The notes below the pieces were generated by a model. That model ran no database searches and was not told the origin of the DNA. It saw nothing but the letters and a program-made list of their open reading frames with translations. A stretch of 64,000 nt of DNA from Cryptomeria japonica (lineage: Eukaryota; Streptophyta; Pinopsida; Cupressales; Cupressaceae): the NCBI RefSeq assembly GCF_030272615.1, contig NC_081405.1, positions 476,929,508 to 476,993,507 on the forward strand, in the 5' to 3' direction. Made by a program: the position numbers and the translations under genes. This document shows, piece after piece, positions 36,099-48,240 of the stretch (positions are counted from its first letter, which is position 1; each line of letters opens with the position of its first letter).

Positions 36099-38721
36099 TG
36101 TTAGACACAATGTGTCATTAAGAGGAGGGGGTGAATAAGTGGTTTACAAAATTTTCCCTTTATCTACCCTATGTGTGAATATGGGTTATCATCCTATTAC
36201 CTAGTGAGTCTACTGGTAAGATAAACCAAGACAATGCAAGGGCACATCCCATAACACCAATATATACAAGGAAAAACCTTGATGAGAAATACTATTGGAG
36301 ATTACTACTCCAATCCAACCTCACAATGAATCTCTGATTACGCTATTTAGGGAACCAACCCAAGGAGAACCAACCCCTTATTTAGGGAACCAACCCAAGG
36401 AACTTCAACCCCTAATTTTAGGGCACCAACCCAAGGAGATACAACCCTTGCACCAAGCTCCAACTTAGTGAATACAAAACATAATCATTTACAAATTAAT
36501 AGCCTTGTTAAAAATGGATTTTGTAACTCTTCTTCAAATCTTTCTATTGGATCTTCTATCCAGTTCATTGCCGATTCTCTCTCTCTCACTACTGTAGCCT
36601 TATCTCCTATTGTAACCTTATCGGTTCAGCCTCTTCTCCTTCTCTACTAGTTCTTTTTCTCTCTATCAATTCTCTCAACTACTTTTCTGCTCTCCACCGG
36701 TTCTATCTTCTATCAGTTCCTTGCTTGTCTATTCTACAATCTCTTGCATCTCTTCACTGCCAATTTGTTCACCATAGGTTTACTCCTATGTAAAACTGAA
36801 TGGTCGACTATCAGTTGCCTCACAGTTGTCGGTTGAACTCTTCAACCATTTTCTCACTCACACACACTTAGTCTCTTTTCTGATACTCATTGAGTACTTG
36901 ACTGATTTTCTCTCACATGCAGTAGCAACACTGTCTCCTTCAGAAGCTAGAACAATATCTTTGGCTTGCCTACATATAGCTATATTTTCTCACCAAAACA
37001 CAAATTCAAACACTCGCGCGATTAGGGTTTCTTCTTCGACCAATGAGCCATACCATATCCAATCAAATATCCTCAAATCATGTCTCAAAGATAATTGCTT
37101 GTACACCACTGCTAACATCATTCCTTCTAGTGTATGCCTCTCATCATTAGCAATCTACATTCAATCTATCAGCTCTTCTTTTGGTCAGTCGCCATAAATG
37201 GTTTGATGGATCTGATTTGATACGTCGTGTCTCAAGCCACAACCCCTCAATAACTCGGCCCACAACAGTCATAGTCAACATTAAATGATGACCAACTCTG
37301 CAATAAACCTCACCTTCACGACACTTCACCAACCTCTACAATCTTTCCACTTCAACTCCACATGGCATCCCTGTCAGTATCCATCTTAGCTTAGACCTCT
37401 ATGTCAGTTTAGATAGGATCACTGACCAGACACTCAACTGGTGCGCACCTACCAAACATCTAATCCTACCGGTTCTTTAGTAACCCTGCTAGTATGCAAT
37501 CTCTAAGCACCTTTGTCAACATCCACCTTATCTCACTATGTTGAACCGACATAGTCATCGACCAATATTACACAATCAGTGTATGATTCATATTACGAGT
37601 CCCTCTTTGCCTACTAGTTAACCTTCTTGCCTTCTCCTTCCTTGTGTCGATGGATGTTGTCAACCCGATCATCAATTATGCCAATCTTCAGCAGCTCTCT
37701 TGAAGGACACATTATGTGCATCTTCATCAAACTAAGACCACTTCACCTTTGTCTCTTTGTCCACTTGGCAGTATGTCGGTATTCTCCTCGCTTACCAATT
37801 TGCATGTTTTTGCCTTCATACAGGTACCGTGCATGTTATTTTCATGCCAAAATTTTTCATCCATTTTTCATTTGTGGGAACACCACTTTCCACCTGCATA
37901 CCGATAACTCCATGTGTGCAACTATAGAGCCTCATTTTCATTTGACTAGTTCTCTTCTCAACCGGTCCTTCTTTTCTGCTGGTTCACTAACCCTGTCGGT
38001 ATCTCACACTATACCTATTATCCTTCATGTCTGCACTTTTTTGATTTGCTAGTGGAACACATTAACTGGTAGCCAGACATGTCTATCCATAGAATTCTCA
38101 TTCTCATCAAGTAGGAGCACATCACTTAGTCTCTTTGCTTCCTTATCGGTTCTCGTGCTCATCGGAAGCCAACCCGATGACACCATGTCATCAACCTTTG
38201 ACTGATACCATCTAAGGCATCTGCATACCAATTGCACTCTCTATATGCAGTTGCTCCACTCTACCTTCTTCATCATCAGACTGGACATCATCTCAGCTAG
38301 TTTGTCAAAGTGACAAATGCATAACTCGTCACTTTGTGATTGCATCTGTATCTAGTGGGAGTCTTATTGTTCTGTATCTCAAGCTTGTACACTAGTCATA
38401 ATCTTTCCAGTTGACAACCACTCACTTGGTTGATTTGTCTTCTCCATGTCAACACGTCACTTACCAATTGACATGCTTTCCTTACTGGTGATAGACTATA
38501 CTGGTAACCTGCCCATCTCTTTCACACAATTCAAACACTAACTTGTATACCAGTGACTCCAAAGGTCATTCTACTGAATGAAATTCTCTCCCTTATCTTA
38601 CCTTATCGGTGCACTACAACACAAGGTGATATTAAGGATATCTCATTCTATATGCATGCATGTTAGCATTGCACATCAATCTCCCATACTGGTTGACATC
38701 AATGACAACACAATGCCAATA
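36099..38721 (-). mobile_element. Solo LTR, 2.6 kb
   Basis: It is bounded by perfect 5-bp TSDs gatat (36094-36098 and 38722-38726). On the minus strand it starts TATTGGCATTGTGTTG (TG changed to TA) and ends ...TGTCTAACA, with the common CACCCCCTCCTCT motif next to the end. No primer site, polypurine tract or pol motif lies inside, so it is best read as one long LTR left by LTR-LTR recombination. It is pyrimidine-rich on the plus strand and has no credible coding. Confidence 0.8.
36346..36452 (-). repeat. Tandem repeat in the solo LTR (about 35 bp x 3)
   Basis: Three units start TTTAGGGAACCAACCCAAGG or a close variant at 36346, 36381 and 36417. Confidence 0.8.
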
Positions 38722-38726
38722 GATAT

Positions 38727-39122
38727 GTGATGCCAGTTGGAAGAAGAGAGTCTGCTTGAGAAAGAAGAGAGATAATTAGTCCAAGAGTTCATTGTAGAAG
38801 ATTGAATTGACTAAGTATTTTAAGGTAGAATCGATAAGAGCCTATAACCGATAGAGACAAGGAAAATGGTGAACTGTTATAGACTTAACAATTAAGGGTA
38901 CCGACAATGATTGAATCGGTAGGAATGCATCACAGAGTGAAAGGGTGTGGGTTGAGGATTAGGGGAAGTTAAGAAAAGAATAGGTTGTTCAATAAGGGAT
39001 CAAAAAGAGTGAATTGATAACAGCTATTGAAAGAACTGGTGAAACAAAGAAGTTGAATAGGTGTTACAACTCATTTGTAACAAGGTAATTTCACTGTAAT
39101 TTCATTGTTATTTCATTATATC
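38727..39122 (+). repeat. 3' LTR of copia-3, second piece
   Basis: It lies between the solo LTR's right TSD and the chromovirus. The last five bases, atatc (39118-39122), are the chromovirus left TSD. No coding. Confidence 0.65.
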
Positions 39123-39956
39123 TGGTGTAGGATCACCTCATCAACACTCAAATAATGACCCTAAGGATGAAGAATAGGATCATTAGAGTGTCTTAGTGTG
39201 TCTTTTGTTTCATGTATGCAATAAACCCCACCATGTAAGCCCATGTCACCAATTAGGCAATTTGACAAGCCAATTGGGACAATGTGGTCAATAGGGGTAG
39301 TAGATGATTTAGTTTTGTCTTTGAGAGGGTTTTAAACATTTTTTAGGAGTGTTTGGTTGATCCATGTGTGTGGATTCCAACCTTAGCAAGTATGACAACA
39401 TTTTGTGCAAAATTGCAAAATTGCAACTTTTGTAAAATGCAGCTTTTGAGTGCAAAAGTGCAACTTTTTGAAATATGATTGGGAGAAGCCTTTAAATGGC
39501 TCCAACCTACTCCAAATTTGGTGGGAAACCATTGGAGAGTTTTATAAGCCTTGTGGAAATGATTCCCAAGGTGGCTTCTATTGTGATTAGAGTTTGTGAA
39601 GAAATAAAACACTAAATACTGCAATTTTCCTAGAAATTCTAAGTTTCCAAGAGTTGCAAATGTCTGTACAGACTGATTTGGATCACACCATCCATGGAGT
39701 AGATAGAGGGATGAAATAGATTCCTTTTGGTGGTAGTTTGAGGTCCTAATTGTACCAGAGTAGTGAGAACCCTCCATTCTTCTCACTCCAACCCAGAAAT
39801 TAAGGGTTTGGAGAGGGTTTTGGACAAACATGGCCTTATCTTGCATTCTAGTCCATTAGAAGAGTCTTCCTTTGGAGGGATGTAGGATATGCCACTGTAC
39901 TTTAGATTTTTCATTTTTTTTTGCAGGGGAAACTTGGTAGTGTGGAGAGAGGAGCA
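39123..39956 (+). repeat. Chromovirus 5' LTR, left part
   Basis: It begins TGGTGTAGGATCACC and matches 51970-52785. Its last five bases, gagca (39952-39956), are the left TSD of element B. Confidence 0.9.
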
Positions 39957-40672
39957 TGTTAGGATTAATTATAGTCCCAAAGATATAAGAGGGGGGGGGT
40001 GAATCGATATCTAACCAGTGTACAGAATATTTAACCTTATTAAGTATTTTTCATTCCAAAATAGTGTACCGGTAAATAATAATTAATGTAGTAAATAGGA
40101 ACAATAAAGACATCATAGAAAACACACCATAACACAAGATGTTTAATGAGAAAACTAGTGTGGGAAAAACCTCGGTGGGATTTGTGACCCACAATATTCA
40201 CTCACTGGCCAATGAATAAATATTACTCACAATGAGGGGCCTGCACATGCAGGAAGGCCAACTGCCTATAGCTCACTGGTCAAACTACAAAATAGAAGTC
40301 TCACTGACTTACAAAATGGATTATGAAAATCTAATACAATGTATTGCTTCAAATTAGCATCAACTATGCCAAGTTTAGTATCGGTTTAAGCTCATACTAT
40401 AACCATAAACCTTATACAAAATATGCCTTATGCCATGTCGGATTTACAAAAGATAATTACAATTAAATACAAAAAACAAAAGTTTATTCCTATTGGCTGG
40501 GGTGTTGGTATGCATTGTAGCCATTGCTGGTGAAGTGTTTGTCGATGTATGTAGATGTCTAGCCGGTGTCGGTGGCTTACCAGATGAATGCCACAAGGTT
40601 TCTTGAAGGTTTCCAGTAGGTTGCCATCAATGACAACACCATCATTTCTCATTAGAGTGTAGAATGCCAACA
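39957..40672 (-). repeat. 3' LTR of element B
   Basis: This 716-bp copy on the minus strand starts TGTTGGCATTCTACAC at 40672 and ends ...TAATCCTAACA at 39957. It lacks about 110 bp that the 5' LTR has (around 46050-46160), with short ATATGCC repeats at the break. That fits a deletion between short repeats. Confidence 0.9.
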
Positions 40673-40941
40673 ATCTCCCCCTTTGGCATTAATGGCAACA
40701 CTCCTGAGAAAAATCCAAAAACTGTTTAAAAAAAAAGAGGTCCAAAAATTTACCAAAAATATGTGCTCCCCCTGAGAAGATGATCTCCTCTGAGTAGCCA
40801 TTTTTATCTGTCCACTACTCCCCCTTTGACATCAATGACAAAGGCTGTCAAAAATTGTCAAATGAGTGCAAAATTTAATCTTAAGATTTGTAACCGGTTG
40901 GTTACAATCTGAAATATATCAACCAAAACCAAATTTAAACT
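40673..40941 (-). other. 3' untranslated region and polypurine tract of element B
   Basis: The minus strand reads ...AATGCCAAAGGGGGAGAT (40673-40690), directly before the LTR start. Further purine runs (CAAAGGGGGAG near 40820-40830 and CAGGGGGAGC near 40765) precede it, as in element A. Confidence 0.8.
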
Positions 40942-43900
40942 CTACATGAATCTGTTGCTATCATTCATGGTTGCCTCAATTTGTTGGATCGTGCTGGTGA
41001 GATGATTCATATGCTCTTTCAATGATCTTTCCCCTTGAATTAATGCCTTAGAGATCTCATTTCTTAGAGAGATAAGAGTATCCAACTTAGGACTAAGTTT
41101 ATACTTAAGCTCTCTGGAATTTGCCTTGATCCTTGCTTTTTCTTTCTCAAATTTCTCCATCTTTTCCTCAAATCTTGCTATTTTTGGCTCAATAACTAAT
41201 ATGGGTTTGGATGAACCAATAATGTTATCAGCTATATCATCAATTTCCTTCTGTACTCTGCTTATTTCTTTTTCAATGTCTTGGGTCAACATATGTGGCT
41301 TGCATGTTTCTCTGTACAGTTCCTTTTACTCCAAAATTGTTGTATTTAGTGTCGGTAAAAGTGTGTTAATATGTTTAGTGCACTTCTTTATTGTCTCCTC
41401 AAAGAATATTTCTTTTTCTTTTTCCATTTTCTCTTTGAATATATCCTCATTCACCTTATCAATTGTTATTACATTTCCAACAATAAATTTAGACAATGTG
41501 TCCAACTATCCTAAAGAATCCTTTACATGATCTACATTATATTTTGATGCAATCATCTTAAGAATAGGTATTGTATCATCAATTGCCTTGTAGGCCAATG
41601 CATTATAGTCGGTTATCTTCTTAATAGAGTCCAGAAGTACCTCTGTCACATTAGTAGGTCTGAATTTGAATGTTTGACCAACTGCCTTTATTATTTCAGT
41701 GCTTTTGGTATTAGTAACCAATTTTCTTGTATCAACTTCTGGTGTATCAGTCCGAGTTTCTATTTTAGCTAGCAATGGTTTGGGTTTCTCAGTGATTACC
41801 AGTTTCACTGTCAGTTTCTCTGTTGGTTTCTCTATGTTATCAGCTATCGGTATCTTTGTCTCTATCTCTGTAGGTTTCTCAGTGCCAACATCTATACTAC
41901 TAGTATTCATTCCAGTATCCAAAGGTTGCTTTGTATGCTCTGTTTTCTCTATTTGTATTTCAACCTCAACATTTTCTATTAGTTGCTCAGTAATGTTTCC
42001 ACTCCCAGTAATATCATTTTGTACCTTTGTGTTGTCCTCGTCCACAACAATGTTCACTTCCTAAGTATCAACATTCATGGTGAATAGAATTTCTGATTCA
42101 AGGTTAGTGTCATCATGTGTTATGTCCACATTTTTAGTAGATGGTGTATCATCGGTATGTATCAGTGTAGTACCCAAGGGTGGTGGTAAGTTGTCAGTTA
42201 TTTTGATGTTTGGTATTCCACCAACTTTACCTTTCCCATTGTCCTTGTCCTTCTGATATACTTTGAATGTTTTCTTAGGCTGATTTAGTTCTTCCTTTAT
42301 TTCCTTTTCTACAAAAAATATATCTCATTTATCAGTCATTTCCTCTGCAATTTCATTAACTCTACCAGCCATTAAGCTCACTTGCCGGTGACTGCTAGCA
42401 AAAACTGATATGTTAGCTTCACAAATTAATTCATCAATCTCCTCTTTAGAGTTAACTGGATGTACAGCTAGAAGTTTTTCAACCTTAAGTTTCTTGTCCA
42501 ACTCCATTACTGCAATCCTCTTTGCATCTAACCTTCTATACAGATCATTTGGTAAGTCATCTACAACTTCAATTAACACTTTCTTGTATATGTCCAGATG
42601 TAGAATTATACTATTTTCAATACTTTCCTTTTCGTAATCAATGAATGTGTTATACAATTTGCTCACATTTGCCAAGTTACTGTGATCAGTAATTTCATTA
42701 AATTATCCAAAGGTGGTATAACCTATTTTTGTTTCTTCTTGGGTGTTAACTTCTTTTCCGGTTGTCTTACCGCTTGTTGCTTCTTTCTCAGAGTTCTTGT
42801 TTTCTTGGGTGGAGGAGAGGGTACCGGTGAGGGTTTTCTCTTCCTATCAACTCTCTTAAATTTAGCAAGTATCTCACTGTTAGATGATGTGCCAACCGGT
42901 GATATATGTGCCTCTGGTTGCAATCCTTCCAGTTCACTTTCCTTTATTCCAGTAAGGTTCATAAAATTTAATTTAATTTCTTTTACCTATTTTGATGCAC
43001 TCCTTGTGTACTTTTCTCTTTTCTTTCTTTGTTTCATTGTTTGTACACCACACTCAATTGTTTCTGCACTACCAAAAAAAATTTTTGTTGGTTCTCTAGG
43101 TGCTTCTAATAGGGCTTTAGCATAAGTCTTAATAACATTCACATCGGCCTCATACCCCATTTCAGTTACCCATACAGTTCTAAGAAGAACTGCTTCCATC
43201 CATATTTCATCTTTCTTAATCATAAAACAAATTTCGTTATCATATTTATCTACTATACTTTGTGGTAGTCTCTCTCTGGTTTTCATTTTGGCTTGGAAAG
43301 CTTTGAAATATTAGTTACGTTATTTTCCCTAGCAGTACCCATGCCAGTGAAAGCTTCTTGCAATTGTTTGCCTACTGGTATGTCATATCCAAAATCTTTC
43401 TGTCCAATACTAGGAATTTTTTTTGAGAAATACAACATTAGGCATACCAAAAGATTACCAAAATGAAATGTCCCTTTCTTTTCACCTTTTATATTTTTGA
43501 AGTTATCTACTAGTTCATCCTTTAGCCATTGACACACATCTATTTTTTCATTATTATTTACTATATCATAAGCACTTTTAATGCAAAGACTAGAAACTGA
43601 GTTAAGTCTGTTTGCATGTGTAGTCTTATAGCCTAAAATCATACTTATGAATCTCACATTGATATCCTTGATGTCATTTACTCTCAGAGATCTACTATCA
43701 TATGTTTCTTTGGTTAAGGTCATGACTATGTTGTTAGGTACCTTCTTTGTCTTGTCTGGTCTGCTGTCGTTTGAGGGTAAACCTGTCACTGCCCTAATTG
43801 CTTATTGGGTGAATTTGCAGAGTGAATCTAACCAAAGAAATTCTCCATGTGCCCTACTTAGGACAATTCTCACTACTTCCTCCAAAAATTTAGGGATGTT

Positions 43901-44206
43901 CAAGATTTATATAAAACCTAAAGTCTCAATAACCTTGTGCCCAGGTTTGACATTACCATTTTCATCACAAATTATAGTTTTAAACATTTTTAACACTTCC
44001 TTAGAACCTAATTCTTCAACATTGTAGTGAATATAAATCCTAGGGTCTTCAACATAAGCTACACCTTTAGGAATTTCTGAAAATATGCCTATGGAATCAT
44101 CTTACTTAGCTATCTCAAGAATAATTTTGAAAATGGGCCTAGGGCATTTTACAGTTTCCACAACAGTAGGGTTTTCAATAAATTCAGGAGTAGAAGAGGA
44201 AGCCAT
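40942..44206 (-). pseudogene. Element B ORF2: large unknown protein in place of pol
   Basis: It starts MASSSTPEFI at 44206 and ends after NDSNRFM at 40942, with stops and shifts. Blocks shared with A and C are IPKGVAYVEDPRIYIHYN, then EELGS, VRFISMILGYKT, VSSLCIKSAYDIV and FHFGNLLVCLMLYFSKKI. Further on are VDKYDNEICFMI...MGYEAD and, later, LYRRLDAKRIAV near 42540. The middle (about 42960-42720) is basic (PEKKLTPKKKQK), then a T/E/K/P-rich stretch (about 42060-41700). The C-terminus (41292-40942) is a strong coiled coil. No protease, RT, integrase or RNase H motif is present. The function is unknown. Confidence 0.75.
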
Positions 44207-44612
44207 AAATACCTGAAGCTATCTGATAATGTTTGAGTGCTTGAAATAAATTGCTTCACTTCTTCTCCTTAAATGCCTCCACTCATATTTTGTGCTCTCT
44301 GCTAGTTTGAATGCTTGGTGAATCAAAAAAAAGGGAAAATCGATGATTTATAATGAAATTTCGTTCAACAACTATAATAAATGCTCACCAGTTAAGTAAA
44401 ACTTAACACATCTACCGGTAAAGAAGAGATCTATCTTCTCACCATCTATTGAGGATAATCTGCATGATATTCAACTTTTTGCAATACCCCCAAAGGGTTG
44501 CTTCTCAGTTGGATGAAGAATCTCCTATAGGTGGAGTAATACTTTGTTCTACCAGTGAAGGAATAGTCTCATCAACATTTTGATCTGTCTTTCTAATCCA
44601 TTGTCTTGAAAA
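44207..44612 (-). other. Spacer between ORF1 and ORF2 of element B
   Basis: About 400 bp without coding. The position and length match the spacer in element A. Confidence 0.5.
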
Positions 44613-45570
44613 TTATTCCTTTACCTCATCAACCTTTTCTTTGCCTTTCAAACTAGGTCCTTTATTATTTGTCAGTGAAGTCTTACTTCTACAAAATTTT
44701 GCAATATGCCCAATCTTATTACAAGCATAACAAGTCACATTATTCTTTTGAATAGCCTTTCCATATCCTATGTCGATTTGTGTTCTACATTGATTAGATA
44801 AGTGCCCAAATCTTCCACAAACATAACATCTTACATTCATTCTGCAGTTTTTTGAATTATGACCAACTTTTTTGTATTTGGAACATTGACCGGTGAGTGC
44901 ATTAATGTGATCATGATTGTCATGAGAAAGTTTGCAGTACCGGAACTTTATCCAACTTCAAATCCAAGTCCATTTGTATCTCCATTAGGTTTTTGACTTT
45001 TCAGCATATCATCAAGTTCTTCTGAACTTTTCTTGAATTTCTCTTTGTGTTGAGTTGTAGTAGCCAACTCATTTTCCAAAATTCCCATTTGTCTCATAAG
45101 TTCAGTTTTATCATGTTGCATGTGAATCAGATCTGTCTTCAATATATCATTTTCATGACTGTCTTAGATTTTCATTTCTAGCATCATTGATTCTCCTAGT
45201 CAAGTCATCTTCATTCTTCTTCCTGTCTTTAATGTCTTTACAAAATCTCATAGTCATATCTTGAATTTCATTCCTCATAGTCATGTTTTCTTTCCTCATC
45301 TTGTTCACAAGCTCATTAAGAGTTTCATTTTCATCATTATCATTCTGCATCTTCTCATGAAGTTATTTTCTTTTATTTCTAACAATAGTAAGATTCTCCT
45401 GAAGTCCTTGAATGAATTCCTTTGCAGTCCTTAGATCATCTTCAATTTTGATATTCTTCAACTTCTCTTAATCATAGTCTACAAGAGCTCCTTCCAATTT
45501 CTTTCTTAAGTTCTCCATCTGTACCAATGTCAGAATCTTCCTGAAGCTGTTAGGCTTTAGAAAATAGAGG
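44613..45570 (-). pseudogene. Element B ORF1: coiled coil plus CCHC knuckles (gag-like)
   Basis: The coiled coil (about 45560-44990) has blocks such as LNELVNKMRKENMTMRNEI and LMRQMGILENELA. It leads to SEELDDMLKSQKPNGDTNGL near 45030-44965, a signature of the C-terminal part of plant copia gag. Three knuckles follow: a decayed one near 44887-44846 (second Cys is Tyr) and two intact ones at 44828-44787 (CYVC...GH...C) and 44732-44691 (CYAC...GH...C). Stops occur, and no start codon could be fixed. The N-terminal copia gag domain is missing. Confidence 0.8.
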
Positions 45571-45575
45571 ACCAA

Positions 45576-45587
45576 GCTCTGATACCA
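45576..45587 (-). promoter_or_regulatory. Primer-binding site of element B (tRNA-iMet)
   Basis: The minus strand reads TGGTATCAGAGC, two bases after the 5' LTR end. It is a perfect 12-base match. Confidence 0.9.
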
Positions 45588-45589
45588 AT

Positions 45590-46415
45590 TGTTAAGATTA
45601 ATGATAGTCCAAAAGATACTGAGAGGGGGGTGAATCAGTATCTAATCGGTGTACAAAATATTTAACCTTATTAAGTATTTTGCATTCCAAAAAAGTGTAC
45701 CGGTAAATAAGAATTAATGCAATAAATAGGAACAATAAAGACAACATAGAAAACACACCATAACACAAGATGTTTAACGAGGAGACCCGATGTGGGAAAA
45801 AACTTGGTGGGATTTGTGACCCACAATATTCACTCACTGGACAATGAATAAATATTACTTACAATGAGGGGCCTGCACATGTAGGAAGGCCAACTACCTA
45901 GAGGTCACTGATCAAACTACAAAATAGAAGTCTCACTAACTTACAAAATGGATTATGAAAATCTAATATAATGTACTGCTTCAAATCAGCATCAACTATG
46001 TCAGGTTCAGTTCTGGTTTAAGCTCATAGTATAACCATAAAACTTATACAAAATCTTCCTTATGCATTCGCATATATCTTCCTTATTATTCACTCATTCC
46101 TATTCCATCTGATTTCTCAAAATGATTAACAAGATCTCATACATATATGAGTCTATTACAATATGCCATGTCATATTTACAAAAGATAATTACAATTAAA
46201 TACAATAAATAAAAGTTTATTCCTATCAGTTGGGGTGCCGATATGCATTGTAGCCGCTGTCGGTGAAGTGTCTGTCAGTGTATGTAGATGCCTAGCCGGT
46301 GCCGGTGTCTGTCAGTGGCTTACTAGATGAATGCCACAAGGTTGCTTGAAGGTTTCTAGTAGGCTTCCATCAATGACAACACCATCATATCTCATTAGAG
46401 TGTAGAATGCCAACA
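45590..46415 (-). repeat. 5' LTR of element B
   Basis: This 826-bp copy on the minus strand starts TGTTGGCATTCTACAC and ends ATTAATCTTAACA. The reverse of the common motif (GAGAGGGGGGTGAATC) lies at about 45620-45635. Confidence 0.9.
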
Positions 46416-47091
46416 GAGCAAAATTAGGTAGGCATCTCTATGTGACTACCTAGGACAAGATTTAGGACAATCATCATTAAAAGGTCATAGCGGTGGATTC
46501 CAGGTGTGCAACCTTGGAGTTAAAGGTTACTCACCATTCTACACATGCCCATAGAGTTGGTTTTCTAGTTTGAGTTCATTGTTTGGTAGTTGCTTTGGAA
46601 AATAGGTCTAATTGCCCCTATTAGGTCTCTTGGCCCCTAAAGGGATCAGACACTATAATTCCAAACATGATCAAACCATTTTGGGGATTAGTAAAAATTC
46701 TAGAAGGGTGTTTGAAATGGTAATTTTTTTGTATGGGTGTGTGGAATATTTGGAGTTAAGATCCATTTTATTGCCAAATAGGGCTACAAGCCTAGGGGGT
46801 AGATTTCTAAAGGTGGTATAAGCCTAATCTCAAAACCAGTGTTTGGACCAGTTTCTAATGGCCTTAAATGAACCAAATCCTAAGCCCTTAGGAGCACGAT
46901 GTCATGGGATGGTGTAGGTTAGGTGTTGAGGCATTTACTCATCTTGAGTAGGCCCAAGCCAAGTGAACTTGTGGGTAGACTCATCTAAGGTGTGGAGTCC
47001 TTCCTTGCAGGACCCTTGTGATCATTTGAGGGGTTAGAAGTCTAACCTTGTTTGGGCTTGTCCTTAGGTGTGTGGGTAGGGCTCTGCATCA
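46416..47091 (+). repeat. Chromovirus 5' LTR, right part
   Basis: It begins with the second gagca TSD copy and matches 52790-53447. It ends GGGCTCTGCATCA. With the left part, minus one TSD, the LTR is about 1505 bp, against 1478 bp for the 3' copy. Confidence 0.9.
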
Positions 47092-47093
47092 AG

Positions 47094-47105
47094 TGGTATC
47101 AAAGC
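47094..47105 (+). promoter_or_regulatory. Chromovirus primer-binding site (tRNA-iMet type)
   Basis: TGGTATCAAAGC, two bases after the LTR end, matches 11 of 12 bases of the initiator tRNA-Met complement. Initiator tRNA-Met is the usual primer of plant chromoviruses. Confidence 0.8.
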
Positions 47106-47140
47106 ATAGGAGTGTTCTTCAGATAGAAGGAGAAGACAAG

Positions 47141-48240
47141 ATGTCAGAAGAAGAGGGATCCCAAGAGGCACCTTCAAGAGTGACCAATGCTGAGTTGAAT
47201 GTCCTGGTGAAGAAGTAGATGGCAGAGAGTAGAGATGTCAGGGTTGAGAATTAGGCCTTGAGAAATGAGATGGACCGATTGAATGATAGGGTGGAGAGGG
47301 GATAGGGGAGAGAGAGACTTTGGAGAAGAAGGAGATGAAGAGGAGATCCCTAGGTAGGAAGAGCTAGAGGTTCCTATAGACCAGAGACCCCTGATGAGTG
47401 TCCTCAAGTCCATGGAGAGAAGAACAATGGATGTGAAGATGGATCTGCTAGTTTTTGAGTCTGATATAGTGATGGAGTGGATAGACTCTTTGGACAACTA
47501 TTTTGAAAGTGAAGACATACCAAACCACCAAAGGCTAAAGATGGCCCAATCCAAAATGAAAGGGGCTGCACTAACTTGGTGGAATTTCATCTAAGATGAG
47601 AGGGTGAAAGAGGGAAAGAGAAGAGTGGCTACATGGAAGAAGATGATGGATTTTGTGAAAAAATTCTATGTCCCAATGGACTACAATGTCAAATTGAATA
47701 GAAGAAGACAAAATTTGAAGCAGATGGAGATGGACGTGAGTTTCTATACAGAGGAGTTCATGAAATTGTGTGTAAGGACCAAGGTGAAAGAGAGTGAAGA
47801 TGAGAAGGTATCAAGATAAGTCAATGGGTTGAGATTTACAATCCAAGAAGATTTGAATCTCCACATCCTAGAGACAACATGCTTTCAATTGGCACTCATG
47901 GTGGAGGAGAAGTTTAAGAGAAGGCAAGAACAAAATGGTAGAGGTAAAGGAAGATAGTAAAGAGGGGGAAGTGGCCCTTTCAAAGGTAGATGAAATGGTT
48001 TTGGATACCAGGGAGACTCTAACCAAGAAGGCAATATAGGAGAGAGCAGTTACAAGCAAAGAGGGGGCTACAATCCAAGAGGAACTTTAGGGGTAGAAGA
48101 CCACCCTATAGGAGAATATCCCAAGGAAGAGGACCTCCTAGGTGCTATAACTGCAACCAAGAAGGGAACATGGCCAATAGGTGTCCAGAGAAGGCTTCTA
48201 GATCCATGAGAGAAAGGAGAAGCAATTTGGTGTAGGAATC
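47141..48240 (+). pseudogene. Chromovirus gag, broken
   Basis: It begins MSEEEGSQEAPS at 47141. The gag core has MEWIDSLDNYFES near 47473, then MKGAALTWWNFI near 47559-47594 and FYTEEFMKLC near 47740. One knuckle at 48143-48184 reads CYNC...GN...C, with the expected His replaced by Asn. Stops lie at 47218, 47592 and 47817 among others, with frameshifts. Confidence 0.85.

Larger units (their letters stand above)
39957..46415 (-). mobile_element. Element B: complete non-autonomous LTR element without pol
   Basis: LTRs at 45590-46415 (5') and 39957-40672 (3') enclose 4.9 kb on the minus strand. The perfect TSDs are gagca (39952-39956 and 46416-46420). The matching place in the chromovirus 3' LTR (near 52780-52790) is uninterrupted, which confirms the insertion. 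It has a tRNA-iMet primer site, ORF1 with coiled coil and CCHC knuckles, ORF2 of the same type as in A and C, and a polypurine tract. No pol motif exists. Confidence 0.92.
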
